64,000 nt of DNA from Deltaproteobacteria bacterium (lineage in GTDB: Bacteria; Myxococcota_A; UBA9042; DTJE01), in NCBI GenBank assembly GCA_029547805.1, contig JAKPOP010000006.1, forward strand, positions 22,050 through 86,049. The letters are read 5' to 3'. The notes under the pieces are model-generated. The model saw only the letters and a list, made by a program, of their open reading frames with translations. It did no database searches and was not told the DNA's origin. Of the stretch, positions 19,000 to 26,742 are shown piece by piece. Both the position numbers and the translations under genes were made by a program. Each line of letters begins with the position of its first letter. Position 1 is the stretch's first letter.

Positions 19000-19770
19000 A
19001 TGACCAGGTCCGGATGGTGGATCGGGATCGGAGTGGCGGGGATGCTCGCCTGCGGGACGGCCGCCGGCCCATCGTTGGACCCGGGTCCGGAAGGCCCCGG
19101 ATCAGGGGACATCTCGATTCCGGAGGATGCTCCGGCCCCTGGGGACGTCTTCCGGGATCCGGGTTCCGGGGGCCCCGAGATCCCCGGGGAGGAGAGGGAA
19201 GACCCGGGTCTTGATTTCCAGGCGGACGTCCCCGGTGGACCGGATGGTCCGGCCGAGGACCGGGGATCTGGAAACGACCCTGGCGTGGACTCGTCGGACC
19301 CAGGGGTTCCGGATGTCCCTTCCGCCGACGAGGCACCCGATGGACCGCAGGCGGACCTCCTTGCGGACCCCGGAAACGACGCGCCCGAGGACTCGGGAGG
19401 CGGGCCGGCGGAGACGCTGGAACCCTGGACCCAGTGCCGGGAGGACGCTGAGTGCCAGGCCGTCTTCGGGCCCCAGGCCTGGTGCAACCACGACTTTCCC
19501 GGAGGACAGTGCGCCGGATGCGACCCCTACGACCTGGGCCACGAGCGCTGCACGCTGCTGGGGCGGTCGGGACTGACCCTGTCGTGCAAGGAGACCGTCC
19601 CGAACGTCTGTCTCTTCGACTGTCCCTGCCCCTCGTGGCTCCGGTGCGCCGACCTCGGGGACCTCCAGGTCTGCGTGCTCAAGACCTGTCGTGAGGACAC
19701 GGAGTGCAAGCCGCTGGTGTGCCGCCCCCTGTCCGAGGGGGGCACCTCCTACTGCCTGGCTCCGCGCTGA
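19000..19770 (+). CDS. Lipoprotein with acidic spacer and Cys-rich C-terminal domain
   Basis: 256 residues. MTRSGWWIGIGVAGMLACG has a clear lipobox (MLAC). Residues 20-140 form a spacer of Asp, Pro, Gly, Ser and Glu with no fold. The last 110 residues carry about 16 Cys in patterns such as CREDAECQ, CAGCDPYD and CREDTECKP, like the Cys-rich tails of myxobacterial lipoproteins. GGGGGAG precedes the ATG by 2-3 bases. It ends 7 bases from the convergent hydrolase gene. No function recognised. Confidence 0.78.
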   Translation: MTRSGWWIGIGVAGMLACGTAAGPSLDPGPEGPGSGDISIPEDAPAPGDVFRDPGSGGPEIPGEEREDPGLDFQADVPGGPDGPAEDRGSGNDPGVDSSDPGVPDVPSADEAPDGPQADLLADPGNDAPEDSGGGPAETLEPWTQCREDAECQAVFGPQAWCNHDFPGGQCAGCDPYDLGHERCTLLGRSGLTLSCKETVPNVCLFDCPCPSWLRCADLGDLQVCVLKTCREDTECKPLVCRPLSEGGTSYCLAPR

Positions 19771-19777
19771 CCCCGGT

Positions 19778-20407
19778 TCAGAGGGATCGCAGGAAGGCCA
19801 GCGAGGCCTCCACGGCCTCCTGCAGGCAGGCATCGTGGGATCGCCCGGAGTTCCGGGGCGGCTGGAAGGAGTGATCCCCCAGGGTGATCCAGTGCCAGCG
19901 GACGGCCGGGGAGAGGGGCAGGGCCTCCACCTCCTCCCGGGACCCGTAGGGGTCCCGCTCCCCCTGGACGATCAGGGCGGGGGTCTCCAGGGCCTGGAGG
20001 TGTTCGATGCGCAGTCGGTCCGGCCGCCCCGGGGCGTGGAACGGATAGCCGAGGCACAGCAGTCCCCGGACCCGGGCCGCATCGGCCACCAGGCTCGCGA
20101 TCCGCCCGCCCATCGACTTGCCGCCGATGATCAGGCGTTCCGGCGGGCCCAGTTCGTCAATGACCGCCAGCCAGGTCTCCCGGAGCACCGGCAGCGGGTC
20201 CGGGGGGCGCCGAATCCCGTCCAGTCGCTGGCGGGCCATGTAGGGGAACTCGAACCGGGCGACCGTGAGGCCGCCGGCGGCGATGCCCCCGGCGATGGCC
20301 TCCAGGAACGGGGAATCGACGGGGTTTCCGGCGCCGTGGGTCAGGATGACGACCCGAGGGGCATCCCGGGGACCGTCGAACCGGATCTCAGGACGGGGTG
20401 TGGTCAT
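19778..20407 (-). CDS. Alpha/beta hydrolase of the KANL3/Tex30-like type
   Basis: Soluble hydrolase of 209 residues. ILTHGAGNPVD carries the oxyanion-hole region, GGKSMGGRIA holds the nucleophile Ser, LIVQGERDPYG the Asp and LGDHSFQPP the His of the triad. The ATG at 20407 follows AGGAGA by 8 bases; the frame extends to 20446 without a better signal. It lies 48 bases after the eutL/eutT fusion and may be the last gene of the ethanolamine operon, but no hydrolase of this type is a known Eut component, so its substrate is open. Confidence 0.82.
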   Translation of the reverse strand: MTTPRPEIRFDGPRDAPRVVILTHGAGNPVDSPFLEAIAGGIAAGGLTVARFEFPYMARQRLDGIRRPPDPLPVLRETWLAVIDELGPPERLIIGGKSMGGRIASLVADAARVRGLLCLGYPFHAPGRPDRLRIEHLQALETPALIVQGERDPYGSREEVEALPLSPAVRWHWITLGDHSFQPPRNSGRSHDACLQEAVEASLAFLRSL

Positions 20408-20455
20408 CGGGTCCGGTCTCCTGGAGACGGGTTGTCCGGGGCCCACCGGGAGGGG

Positions 20456-21769
20456 TCATGACGCCGGTCCCCTACGACGGGACTCCGCCAGCGCCACAGC
20501 CCGGCAGACCAGCACGTAGAGGGCATTCGAGAGGCGGTTCAGGCCGTGCAGAAGTTCCCGGCGGGCCTCCGGGGAGAGGTGGGACTCGCCCTGGGCAAAG
20601 GCGTCGTGGGCCACGATCTCCACCTGCCGACAGGAGGCCCGGAGGAGGTTCAGTTTCACGACGGTCCGGCCCATCGAGGCCCTGGGCAGCACCCACCCCA
20701 CGTTCAGGAAGCGGGAGGTCTGATGGGACATCCGGTGCAGTTCCTCGGGGTCGAAGCCGGCGATCACCGGCCGAGGCATGGGCCTTCCGGCCACCTCGGC
20801 GGCCATCACCTTCCGCAGGTATTCGAGGACGTCGTCCAGGTCCCGGACCAGACCATCCATCCCTTCGTCCATCGCGGCGATCTGGGCGTCCAGCACGTGG
20901 GCCTGCAACAGGTCCAGGGCCCCCCGGAACCGGATCACCGGGTGCCCCTTGGGGACCAGGGACTGGTTGTCGAAGAGGTGGGTGTAGCCGTCGGGCTTCG
21001 ATTCGAGCCCCACGTCGTTTTCCAGCAACCGATAGGGCGCATCCTCCCGGTCTCCTCGGGGCTTCTCTCTGCGATTCGCCAGACGGCTCCAGACCTCCTC
21101 CAGGCCCTGGGACGGTTCCAGGCGCCGGGGCTGCCGGGCCAGGTCCAGCACGGTCTCCTGGAAGGCCCGGGCGGCGGCCTCGACCGCCTCGATGGTCCCG
21201 GTCAGCAGGCCTCCAGCGAAGTTGGTCTCGCTGGGGGGGGCGTAGAAGGTCCGCAGGGTCACCTCGGCGGCCTTGAGCGCCGCATCCAGGCCCATCGTCG
21301 CCTCCAGCGGCGGGGCGATGAGGTAGGCCATCGGGGTCCCGGGATCCACGCCGGCCACCCGGGCCAGGTAGCGTCCCACGGCCGGGATCACGTGCGGGAA
21401 GAAGGCCAGGCGTCCATCCTCGTCGGCGCTGTAGAACCAGGCCTTCCGGTCCAGGTACCGCAGGCAGGCCGCGATCCCGCTGGCCACCGTCTCCGGGTCC
21501 CGGGCCGCCAGCACGCCAATGACCTCCCCCGACAGGGGACCCGAGGCGTGGGAGGCCCCGGCATAGAAGGACCTGGCATAGACCACGTCCACCTCGGCGG
21601 CCTTGGTCGCCTCGTCGAGGCTCGCATAGAGGGCATCGTCGCTGGTGCAGGTCAGCAGCCCGAGGCTCTGGTGCTCCGGCGCCAGCCGCAGGTCCCGATG
21701 GAGGTCCGGTGCCACCTGGGGAATCGTCCGGAGGGCCAGCACCCGGGGTTTGATGGGCATTCCGATCAT
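20456..21769 (-). CDS. Fusion of microcompartment shell protein EutL with corrinoid adenosyltransferase EutT
   Basis: 437 residues with two parts. Residues 1-215 match EutL, the trimeric tandem-BMC shell protein of the ethanolamine compartment: SLGLLTCTSDDALYASLDEA, VVYARSFYAGASHA, GTPMAYLIAPPLEATMG and PPSETNFAGGLLTG align with the enteric protein from memory. Residues about 225-437 match EutT, which makes adenosylcobalamin from cob(I)alamin and ATP: KPDGYTHLF, VIRFRGALDLLQAHVLDAQI, GFDPEELHRMSHQTSRFLN (344-362), LVxP-like VLPRASMGR and LNRLSNALYVLV. The CCxxC metal motif of enteric EutT is missing; no Cys occurs between the two parts. The product would tie coenzyme synthesis to the shell. 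It follows eutC by 21 bases. ATG 21760 is an alternative start. Confidence 0.9.
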   Translation of the reverse strand: MIGMPIKPRVLALRTIPQVAPDLHRDLRLAPEHQSLGLLTCTSDDALYASLDEATKAAEVDVVYARSFYAGASHASGPLSGEVIGVLAARDPETVASGIAACLRYLDRKAWFYSADEDGRLAFFPHVIPAVGRYLARVAGVDPGTPMAYLIAPPLEATMGLDAALKAAEVTLRTFYAPPSETNFAGGLLTGTIEAVEAAARAFQETVLDLARQPRRLEPSQGLEEVWSRLANRREKPRGDREDAPYRLLENDVGLESKPDGYTHLFDNQSLVPKGHPVIRFRGALDLLQAHVLDAQIAAMDEGMDGLVRDLDDVLEYLRKVMAAEVAGRPMPRPVIAGFDPEELHRMSHQTSRFLNVGWVLPRASMGRTVVKLNLLRASCRQVEIVAHDAFAQGESHLSPEARRELLHGLNRLSNALYVLVCRAVALAESRRRGPAS

Positions 21770-21790
21770 GTCCCGATCCCGCCTGGGTCC

Positions 21791-22684
21791 CTAGGAGACC
21801 TCGACCCCGGTCCGCTTCTCCCGGAGTGCCCGGAGCACCGTTTCGGCCACCTGGACGGCGGCCTCGGCCGGCGGAAGCCCACCGGCGTGGATGTTGCTGA
21901 TCACGGTCCGCATCGCCTCGTTGAACTGGCGGACCTTCATGTAGGTCACATAGGCGCCCATCGACTCGGCGGTCTTCAGGCCCGGCCTCTCCCCCACCAG
22001 CAGGCACAGGACCTCGGCCCCGGTCAGGCGCGCCACCTCGTCAGCGACCACCACCCGGCCCAGGGACACCACGAAGGGGGTCCCGAGCCGGACACCGGCC
22101 CGACTCAAGATCGTGGTCAGGGGCGGCACCAGCAGCGGCAGGTTGGTGTTCAGGGCCTGGGCCGACAGGCCGTCCACCGCGACGATCTGCACCTGGGGAC
22201 CTCGGATGCCTTGCTTCTGTACGACCTCCCGAGAGGCGTCGGAGAGGCGTCGCCCCAGGTCCGGCCGCCGGAGGAACGTGGCCCGGTCCTTCGCCGCCGA
22301 CTGGAGGGACACGAGGCCCAGGGAGGCCGCCACCTGGGGGTCCACGGTGGAGGCCACGGCATCCCGGGCCGCCGCGTGGTCCTCCTGGAACCGCAGAATG
22401 GTGTCGGTGCGGTATCGGACCCCGGCCGAACCGACCCCCAGGCGGGCCGGGGTCCTGGCCAGGTAGAAGTCCCGGCCCCCCCGGGGCTGCCAGCGACCCA
22501 GGATGGGAGGCGGGGGCAGCGGGGCTCCCATCCACAGGGCTGCCCGCTTCGCCAGCGTGACGTCCTCCGGCGCCGCCGGCCGGGGCGCGGGACGGGACGG
22601 TTCCGCTGTCGCGGGGTCTTCCCGGCCCCCCAGCGTGCGGACCACCGCCGCCCGGATCACCTCCCGCAGTTCCCGCTCGTCCAT
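21791..22684 (-). CDS. eutC: Ethanolamine ammonia-lyase small subunit
   Basis: Light chain of the adenosylcobalamin-dependent enzyme that splits ethanolamine to acetaldehyde and ammonia. 297 residues, the usual length. Core motifs: RVGVGSAG-type segment (RLGVGSAGVRYRTDTILRF), IVAVDGLSAQALNTNL, VVADEVARLTGAEVL, LCLLVGERPGL and YMKVRQFNEAMRTVISNIH. The first 20 residues (MDERELREVIRAAVVRTLGG) form an amphipathic helix like the encapsulation peptide of enteric EutC, followed by an Ala/Pro-rich linker. ATG 22684 has GAGGGG 7 bases upstream and lies 10 bases after eutB. Confidence 0.97.
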   Translation of the reverse strand: MDERELREVIRAAVVRTLGGREDPATAEPSRPAPRPAAPEDVTLAKRAALWMGAPLPPPPILGRWQPRGGRDFYLARTPARLGVGSAGVRYRTDTILRFQEDHAAARDAVASTVDPQVAASLGLVSLQSAAKDRATFLRRPDLGRRLSDASREVVQKQGIRGPQVQIVAVDGLSAQALNTNLPLLVPPLTTILSRAGVRLGTPFVVSLGRVVVADEVARLTGAEVLCLLVGERPGLKTAESMGAYVTYMKVRQFNEAMRTVISNIHAGGLPPAEAAVQVAETVLRALREKRTGVEVS

Positions 22685-22694
22685 TCCGTGCCCC

Positions 22695-24056
22695 TCACAG
22701 GAAGACGCGAATGTCCCCCGCCAGGGAGGTCAACCGACCGTCCTGCATCAGCCCCATCCGCTCCATCCAGGCCTCGAACTCCGGAGTCGGCCGCAGCCCC
22801 AGCAACTGCCGGATCGCCGCGTTGTCGTGGAACGACGTGGACTGGTAGTTGAGCATCACGTCGTCCCCCATCGGGAGCCCCATGAAGAAGTTGGCCCCCG
22901 CCGTCGCCATCAGGATGGCCAGGTTTTCCAGGTCGTTCTGGTCCGCCTCCATGTGGTTCGTGTAGCAGACATCGATGCCCATCGGCAGGCCGTGCAGTTT
23001 CCCCATGAAGTGGTCTTCCAGACCCGCCCGGGCGACCTGCTTCCCATCGAAGAGATACTCGGGACCGATGAACCCCACCACGGTGTTCACCATGTAGGGA
23101 CGGTAGTGCCGTGCCAGGCCGTAGCACCGGGCCTCCATCACCACCTGATCGGATCCGTGGTGCCCCCCGCTGGAGAGTTCCGACCCCTGTCCCGTCTCGA
23201 AGTACATGCGGTGGGGGCCCGCGGAGGTCCCCTTCTCGGCGATCATCGCCGCCGCCTCGTCCAGGATGGCCCGGTTGATCCCGAAGGCCCGGCAGGACAC
23301 CTCGGACCCCGCGAGACTCTGGAACATCACGTCCATCGGGCAGCCTCGGCGCAGGGCCTCCATCTGCGTGGTGACGTGGGCCAGGCAGCAGTGCTGCGTG
23401 GGAATGCCGCGCGAGCGGGTGAAGTCGTGCAGCGTCTCGAGGATCGCCCGGGTCGCCTCCACGGTGTCGGTGACGGGGTTCACCCCGATCAGGGCGTCCC
23501 CGGACCCCCAGGCGAGCCCTTCCATGGTCGAGGCCAGGATGCCGTCGGGGTCGTCGGTGGTGTGGTTCGGCTGGAGGCGCACCGAGTGCCTCCCGGGGAG
23601 TCCCAGCGTGGCGTTGGCGTGGGTCACGACCCGGATCTTCGCCGCGGCGGTCACCAGGTCCAGGTTCGTCATCAATTTCGCCACGGCGGCAATGACCTCG
23701 CTGGGGAGACCCCGGCCGAGTGCCAGCAGGTCCGCCCCGGTGGTGGCCGCCGACAGGATGTGCTCCCGCAACTGGGCCACGGTCCAGTCCCGGACGGACC
23801 CGAAGACCCCCTCGTCCAGGTCGTCCTGGATCACCCGGGTGACCTCGTCCTGTTCGTAGGGAACCGCGGGGTGTTCCCGGATGTCCCGGAGGCGCATCTC
23901 GGCCAGGACCTGTCGGGCGGCCACTCGCTCGGTATCGTTCGCCGCGGCGATTCCCGCCAGTTCATCCCCGGACTTTCGTTCGTTGGCCTTCGCCAGGACC
24001 TCCCGGATCTCCCGGAAGGTGAAGTGGCGGCCCCGAACCTGCGTGGTCCAACTCAT
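22695..24056 (-). CDS. eutB: Ethanolamine ammonia-lyase large subunit
   Basis: Catalytic TIM-barrel subunit binding B12 and ethanolamine. 453 residues, equal to the enteric protein. It begins VRGRHFTFREIREVLAKANE and contains SGDELAGIAAANDTERVAA, GVNPVTDTVEATRA, CLAHVTTQMEA, MYFETGQGSELSS and DVCYTNHMEADQND, all conserved. The frame is open to 24092 but the upstream part lies on the promoter, so the ATG at 24056 is the start. That ATG coincides with the predicted first transcribed base, so the message is probably leaderless. No eutA reactivase or eutE/eutD gene is nearby. Confidence 0.97.
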   Translation of the reverse strand: MSWTTQVRGRHFTFREIREVLAKANERKSGDELAGIAAANDTERVAARQVLAEMRLRDIREHPAVPYEQDEVTRVIQDDLDEGVFGSVRDWTVAQLREHILSAATTGADLLALGRGLPSEVIAAVAKLMTNLDLVTAAAKIRVVTHANATLGLPGRHSVRLQPNHTTDDPDGILASTMEGLAWGSGDALIGVNPVTDTVEATRAILETLHDFTRSRGIPTQHCCLAHVTTQMEALRRGCPMDVMFQSLAGSEVSCRAFGINRAILDEAAAMIAEKGTSAGPHRMYFETGQGSELSSGGHHGSDQVVMEARCYGLARHYRPYMVNTVVGFIGPEYLFDGKQVARAGLEDHFMGKLHGLPMGIDVCYTNHMEADQNDLENLAILMATAGANFFMGLPMGDDVMLNYQSTSFHDNAAIRQLLGLRPTPEFEAWMERMGLMQDGRLTSLAGDIRVFL

Positions 24057-24063
24057 GGCGCCG

Positions 24064-24092
24064 AATCTAGCCTTCCCCTCGTCCCGCGTCAA
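24064..24092 (-). promoter_or_regulatory. Promoter for the eutB-eutC-eutL/T operon
   Basis: Minus strand TTGACG (24087-24092), exactly 17 bases, TAGATT (24064-24069). Seven bases separate the -10 from the A of the eutB ATG, which is where RNA should begin. No operator is obvious. Confidence 0.65.
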
Positions 24093-24130
24093 CGACGATG
24101 GGACGTCCGGGGGGGGGGACGACCCGGGAC

Positions 24131-24159
24131 TTGGCGATCGGCTCCCAGGAGACTACACT
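24131..24159 (+). promoter_or_regulatory. Putative promoter for the diguanylate cyclase gene
   Basis: TTGGCG (24131-24136), 17 bases, TACACT (24154-24159). It is divergent to the eut promoter, with 38 bases between the two -35 boxes. Confidence 0.5.
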
Positions 24160-24211
24160 CCGGCTCTCAGCAGGCCGATAGGGAAGACCAGAAGAACAAG
24201 GAAAGGACCGC

Positions 24212-25771
24212 ATGTTTTCGATGCCTCGGATCCAGGAGGGCGTTTCCAGGTCCTCGGACCAGTCGCTGGAGTTCCTGGCCGATGCGGCGCTGGTGTTGGG
24301 GAACCACGCCTTGACCCGCCAGGACATCCACGCGTCGGTCGCCCAGATGCTCCGGGACCACCTGGAGGGTGGCTTTGTCGTCTTCTCCTCCTTTCGCCGG
24401 GAACGCGGCGCCCTCCAGGTGGAGTGCGTCGCCGGGGCGGGGGAAGGGCTCTCGGAGGCCATCCGCCTGTTCCAGACCTCGTGTCCCGGGGGCATGCTCC
24501 CGATTCCAGAGAAATTCCCCTGGAGGACGGTCTCTCTCCCGGTGCTGATGCCAATGCCCGGGGGCCTGTTCGAACTGACCTTCGGCGCCCTCGATCAGGA
24601 GAAGGCCCGGCTGCTGGAGACCCGGATGGGCATCTCCCACTGCTGGCTGCTGGGCCTCGGGCGGGGTTCCCAGTTTCTGGGAACCCTGGCGTTGCTCCTG
24701 GGGCCGGGGCAACCCGCGCCGGACCACCGGGTGGTGGAGACCTTTGGCACGCTGGTGACCCTCACGCTGCTGGCCCGCAGGGCCATTGGACCCCGGGAGG
24801 GGTTCGGGCAGGGGAACAAGACCGGAGCGAAACCCGAGGAACCGAACGCCGGGATCCTGGCCCGGCGGGTGCTGGAGGACCAGGTGGAGGCCATCTGCCG
24901 CTACGACACGGCGGGCCGCCTGATGTTCGTGAACGACCCGTTCTGTCGCCTGTTTCACCATCGGCCCGAGGAACTGCTGGGGCAGCCGGCGATGGGACTG
25001 GTCCATTCCCGGGATCGGCGTCGGCGGCGCCGTCACCTGGCGGCGTTGACGCCGGAGGCCCCGGTCGGGGAGATCGAGCACCGGGTGGTTCGCGGGGACG
25101 GGACCATCGCCTGGATCCAGTGGGTGGACCGGGCCATCTTCGACCGGGAAGGCCGGGTGGTGGAATACCAGTCCGTGGGGCGGGACGTCACCCTTCGTCG
25201 CCAGGCAGAGGAGCGGATGGCCTGGCTGGCGACCCACGACTCCCTGACCGGGCTCCCCAACCGGGTGCTCCTGAAGGACCGCCTGTCCCTCATGATTCAT
25301 CGGAGCGGTCGGAGCGGCAGGCCCTTCGCGGTGGCGCTGCTGGACCTGGACGGATTCAAGGAGGTCAACGATCGCCACGGCCACGCGGCGGGGGACGAGG
25401 TCCTGCGGGCCCTGGGGGGCCTCCTGGCCCGCACGTTCCGGAGGTCGGACACGGTGGCCCGCCTCGGGGGCGACGAGTTCGTCGTGCTGGTCGGGGACTG
25501 CGGCAATGGTGGGGGCCGTCCTCCCTGGCTGGAGAAACTTGAGCGGTGTCTCGCGAGCCCCCTGGACCTGGAGCGTCCCCGGGTGACCGTCACGGTAGGG
25601 GCCAGCGTCGGGGTCGTGGTCGCCTGCGGCCACGACGCGGACCCCGACGTCCTGCTGCACCAGGCCGACCGGGCGATGTACGCGGCCAAGAGGGCCGGCA
25701 AGGGACGGGCCGTGTTCTTCGACGAGGCGGCCCTGGCCCCGGACGACGACGAGGGGTCGGGGACCGCATGA
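24212..25771 (+). CDS. PAS-GGDEF diguanylate cyclase
   Basis: Cytosolic enzyme making cyclic di-GMP from two GTP, 519 residues. Residues about 15-190 resemble a divergent GAF domain, and 225-345 a PAS domain with PAC tail (HRVVRGDGTIAWIQW). The catalytic GGDEF domain starts at HDSLTGLPNRVLLKD and has GGDEF at 419-423. An RxxD inhibitory site (RRSD) stands five residues before it, so product inhibition is expected. No EAL domain. Start supported by AGGAAAGGA 5 bases before the ATG. Its stop overlaps the thiD start (ATGA). Divergent from the eut operon, but nothing shows that it controls it. Confidence 0.93.
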   Translation: MFSMPRIQEGVSRSSDQSLEFLADAALVLGNHALTRQDIHASVAQMLRDHLEGGFVVFSSFRRERGALQVECVAGAGEGLSEAIRLFQTSCPGGMLPIPEKFPWRTVSLPVLMPMPGGLFELTFGALDQEKARLLETRMGISHCWLLGLGRGSQFLGTLALLLGPGQPAPDHRVVETFGTLVTLTLLARRAIGPREGFGQGNKTGAKPEEPNAGILARRVLEDQVEAICRYDTAGRLMFVNDPFCRLFHHRPEELLGQPAMGLVHSRDRRRRRRHLAALTPEAPVGEIEHRVVRGDGTIAWIQWVDRAIFDREGRVVEYQSVGRDVTLRRQAEERMAWLATHDSLTGLPNRVLLKDRLSLMIHRSGRSGRPFAVALLDLDGFKEVNDRHGHAAGDEVLRALGGLLARTFRRSDTVARLGGDEFVVLVGDCGNGGGRPPWLEKLERCLASPLDLERPRVTVTVGASVGVVVACGHDADPDVLLHQADRAMYAAKRAGKGRAVFFDEAALAPDDDEGSGTA

Positions 25772-26652
25772 ACGGCATCGCCAGGGCCTTGACCATTGCC
25801 GGGTCCGACTGCAGCGGCGGGGCGGGCATCCAGGCGGACCTGAAGACCTTCCACCGGTTCGGGGTCTTCGGCCAGTCGGCCGTGACGGCCGTGGTGGCGG
25901 AAAACACGCTGGGCGTCCAGGGATGGCAGCGGGTGGACCCGGACATGGTCCGGATGCAGATCGACAGTTGCCTGGGGGACATCGGTGCCGACGCCGTGAA
26001 GACCGGGATGCTGGTGGACCGGGAGGTGGTCCAGGCGGTCGCCCGGGGACTCCGGGACCACGGGGCGTCAGCACTGGTGGTGGACCCGGTGATGCGGGCG
26101 AAGGGGGGAGACGCCCTGATCGACCCCGAGGCGGTGGAGGCGCTGGTCCGGGAGGTGTTTCCCCTGGCCCTGGTCGTCACTCCCAACGTCCCGGAGGCCG
26201 AGGTGCTGGCCGGGCGGGTGATGGACGGCCCCGAGGCGGTGCGGCGGGTCGCCGAGGCCATCGGGGCGATGGGGCCTCGATACGTGCTCCTGAAGGGGGG
26301 CCATGCCCGGTTCGGGGACCCGCGCCTCTCGGTGGACCTCCTCTGGGACGGGACGGACCTGCTGGAACTCCCGGGACCCCGCTTCAGCGATCGGAACACC
26401 CACGGCACGGGATGCACCTACAGCGCGGCCATCACCGCCTGGCTGGCCCGAGGCTGCGACGTGGTGGGGGCGGTGCGTCGGTCCCGGGCCTTCCTGGTCG
26501 AGGCCATCCGGTCGGGGCCGGGTCTCGGCGGGGGTCACGGGCCCGTGAACCACTGGGCGGTCCTGCCCGACGACCTCGGAAGCGCCACCGACCCGGCAGG
26601 GCAGGCCGCCGGATCGGATCGGCCCCATGGCCGCGAGTCAGGCGCAGGGTAG
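25768..26652 (+). CDS. thiD: Hydroxymethylpyrimidine/phosphomethylpyrimidine kinase
   Basis: Thiamine-pathway kinase of the ribokinase fold that phosphorylates HMP and HMP-P. Conserved parts: ALTIAGSDCSGGAGIQADLK at the start, GADAVKTGML, VVDPVM, VTPNVPEAEVLAG, LLKGGH and the anion hole THGTGCTYSAAI. 294 residues, with about 25 low-complexity residues beyond the usual end. ATGA overlap with the diguanylate cyclase gene. No other thiamine gene is near. Confidence 0.94.
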   Translation: MNGIARALTIAGSDCSGGAGIQADLKTFHRFGVFGQSAVTAVVAENTLGVQGWQRVDPDMVRMQIDSCLGDIGADAVKTGMLVDREVVQAVARGLRDHGASALVVDPVMRAKGGDALIDPEAVEALVREVFPLALVVTPNVPEAEVLAGRVMDGPEAVRRVAEAIGAMGPRYVLLKGGHARFGDPRLSVDLLWDGTDLLELPGPRFSDRNTHGTGCTYSAAITAWLARGCDVVGAVRRSRAFLVEAIRSGPGLGGGHGPVNHWAVLPDDLGSATDPAGQAAGSDRPHGRESGAG

Positions 26653-26742
26653 GGGGCGCACCGCGAGCCGTGGGCCACAACGCGCCCATCGCCGAATCCT
26701 GCTACCCTTTCCGGCGGGGACCAGTCGCCGGAGGCCGGGGCC

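Noticed and set aside
24130..25771. Diguanylate cyclase as regulator of the eut operon
   Set aside because: Divergent position is the only hint; there is no DNA-binding domain or shared operator.
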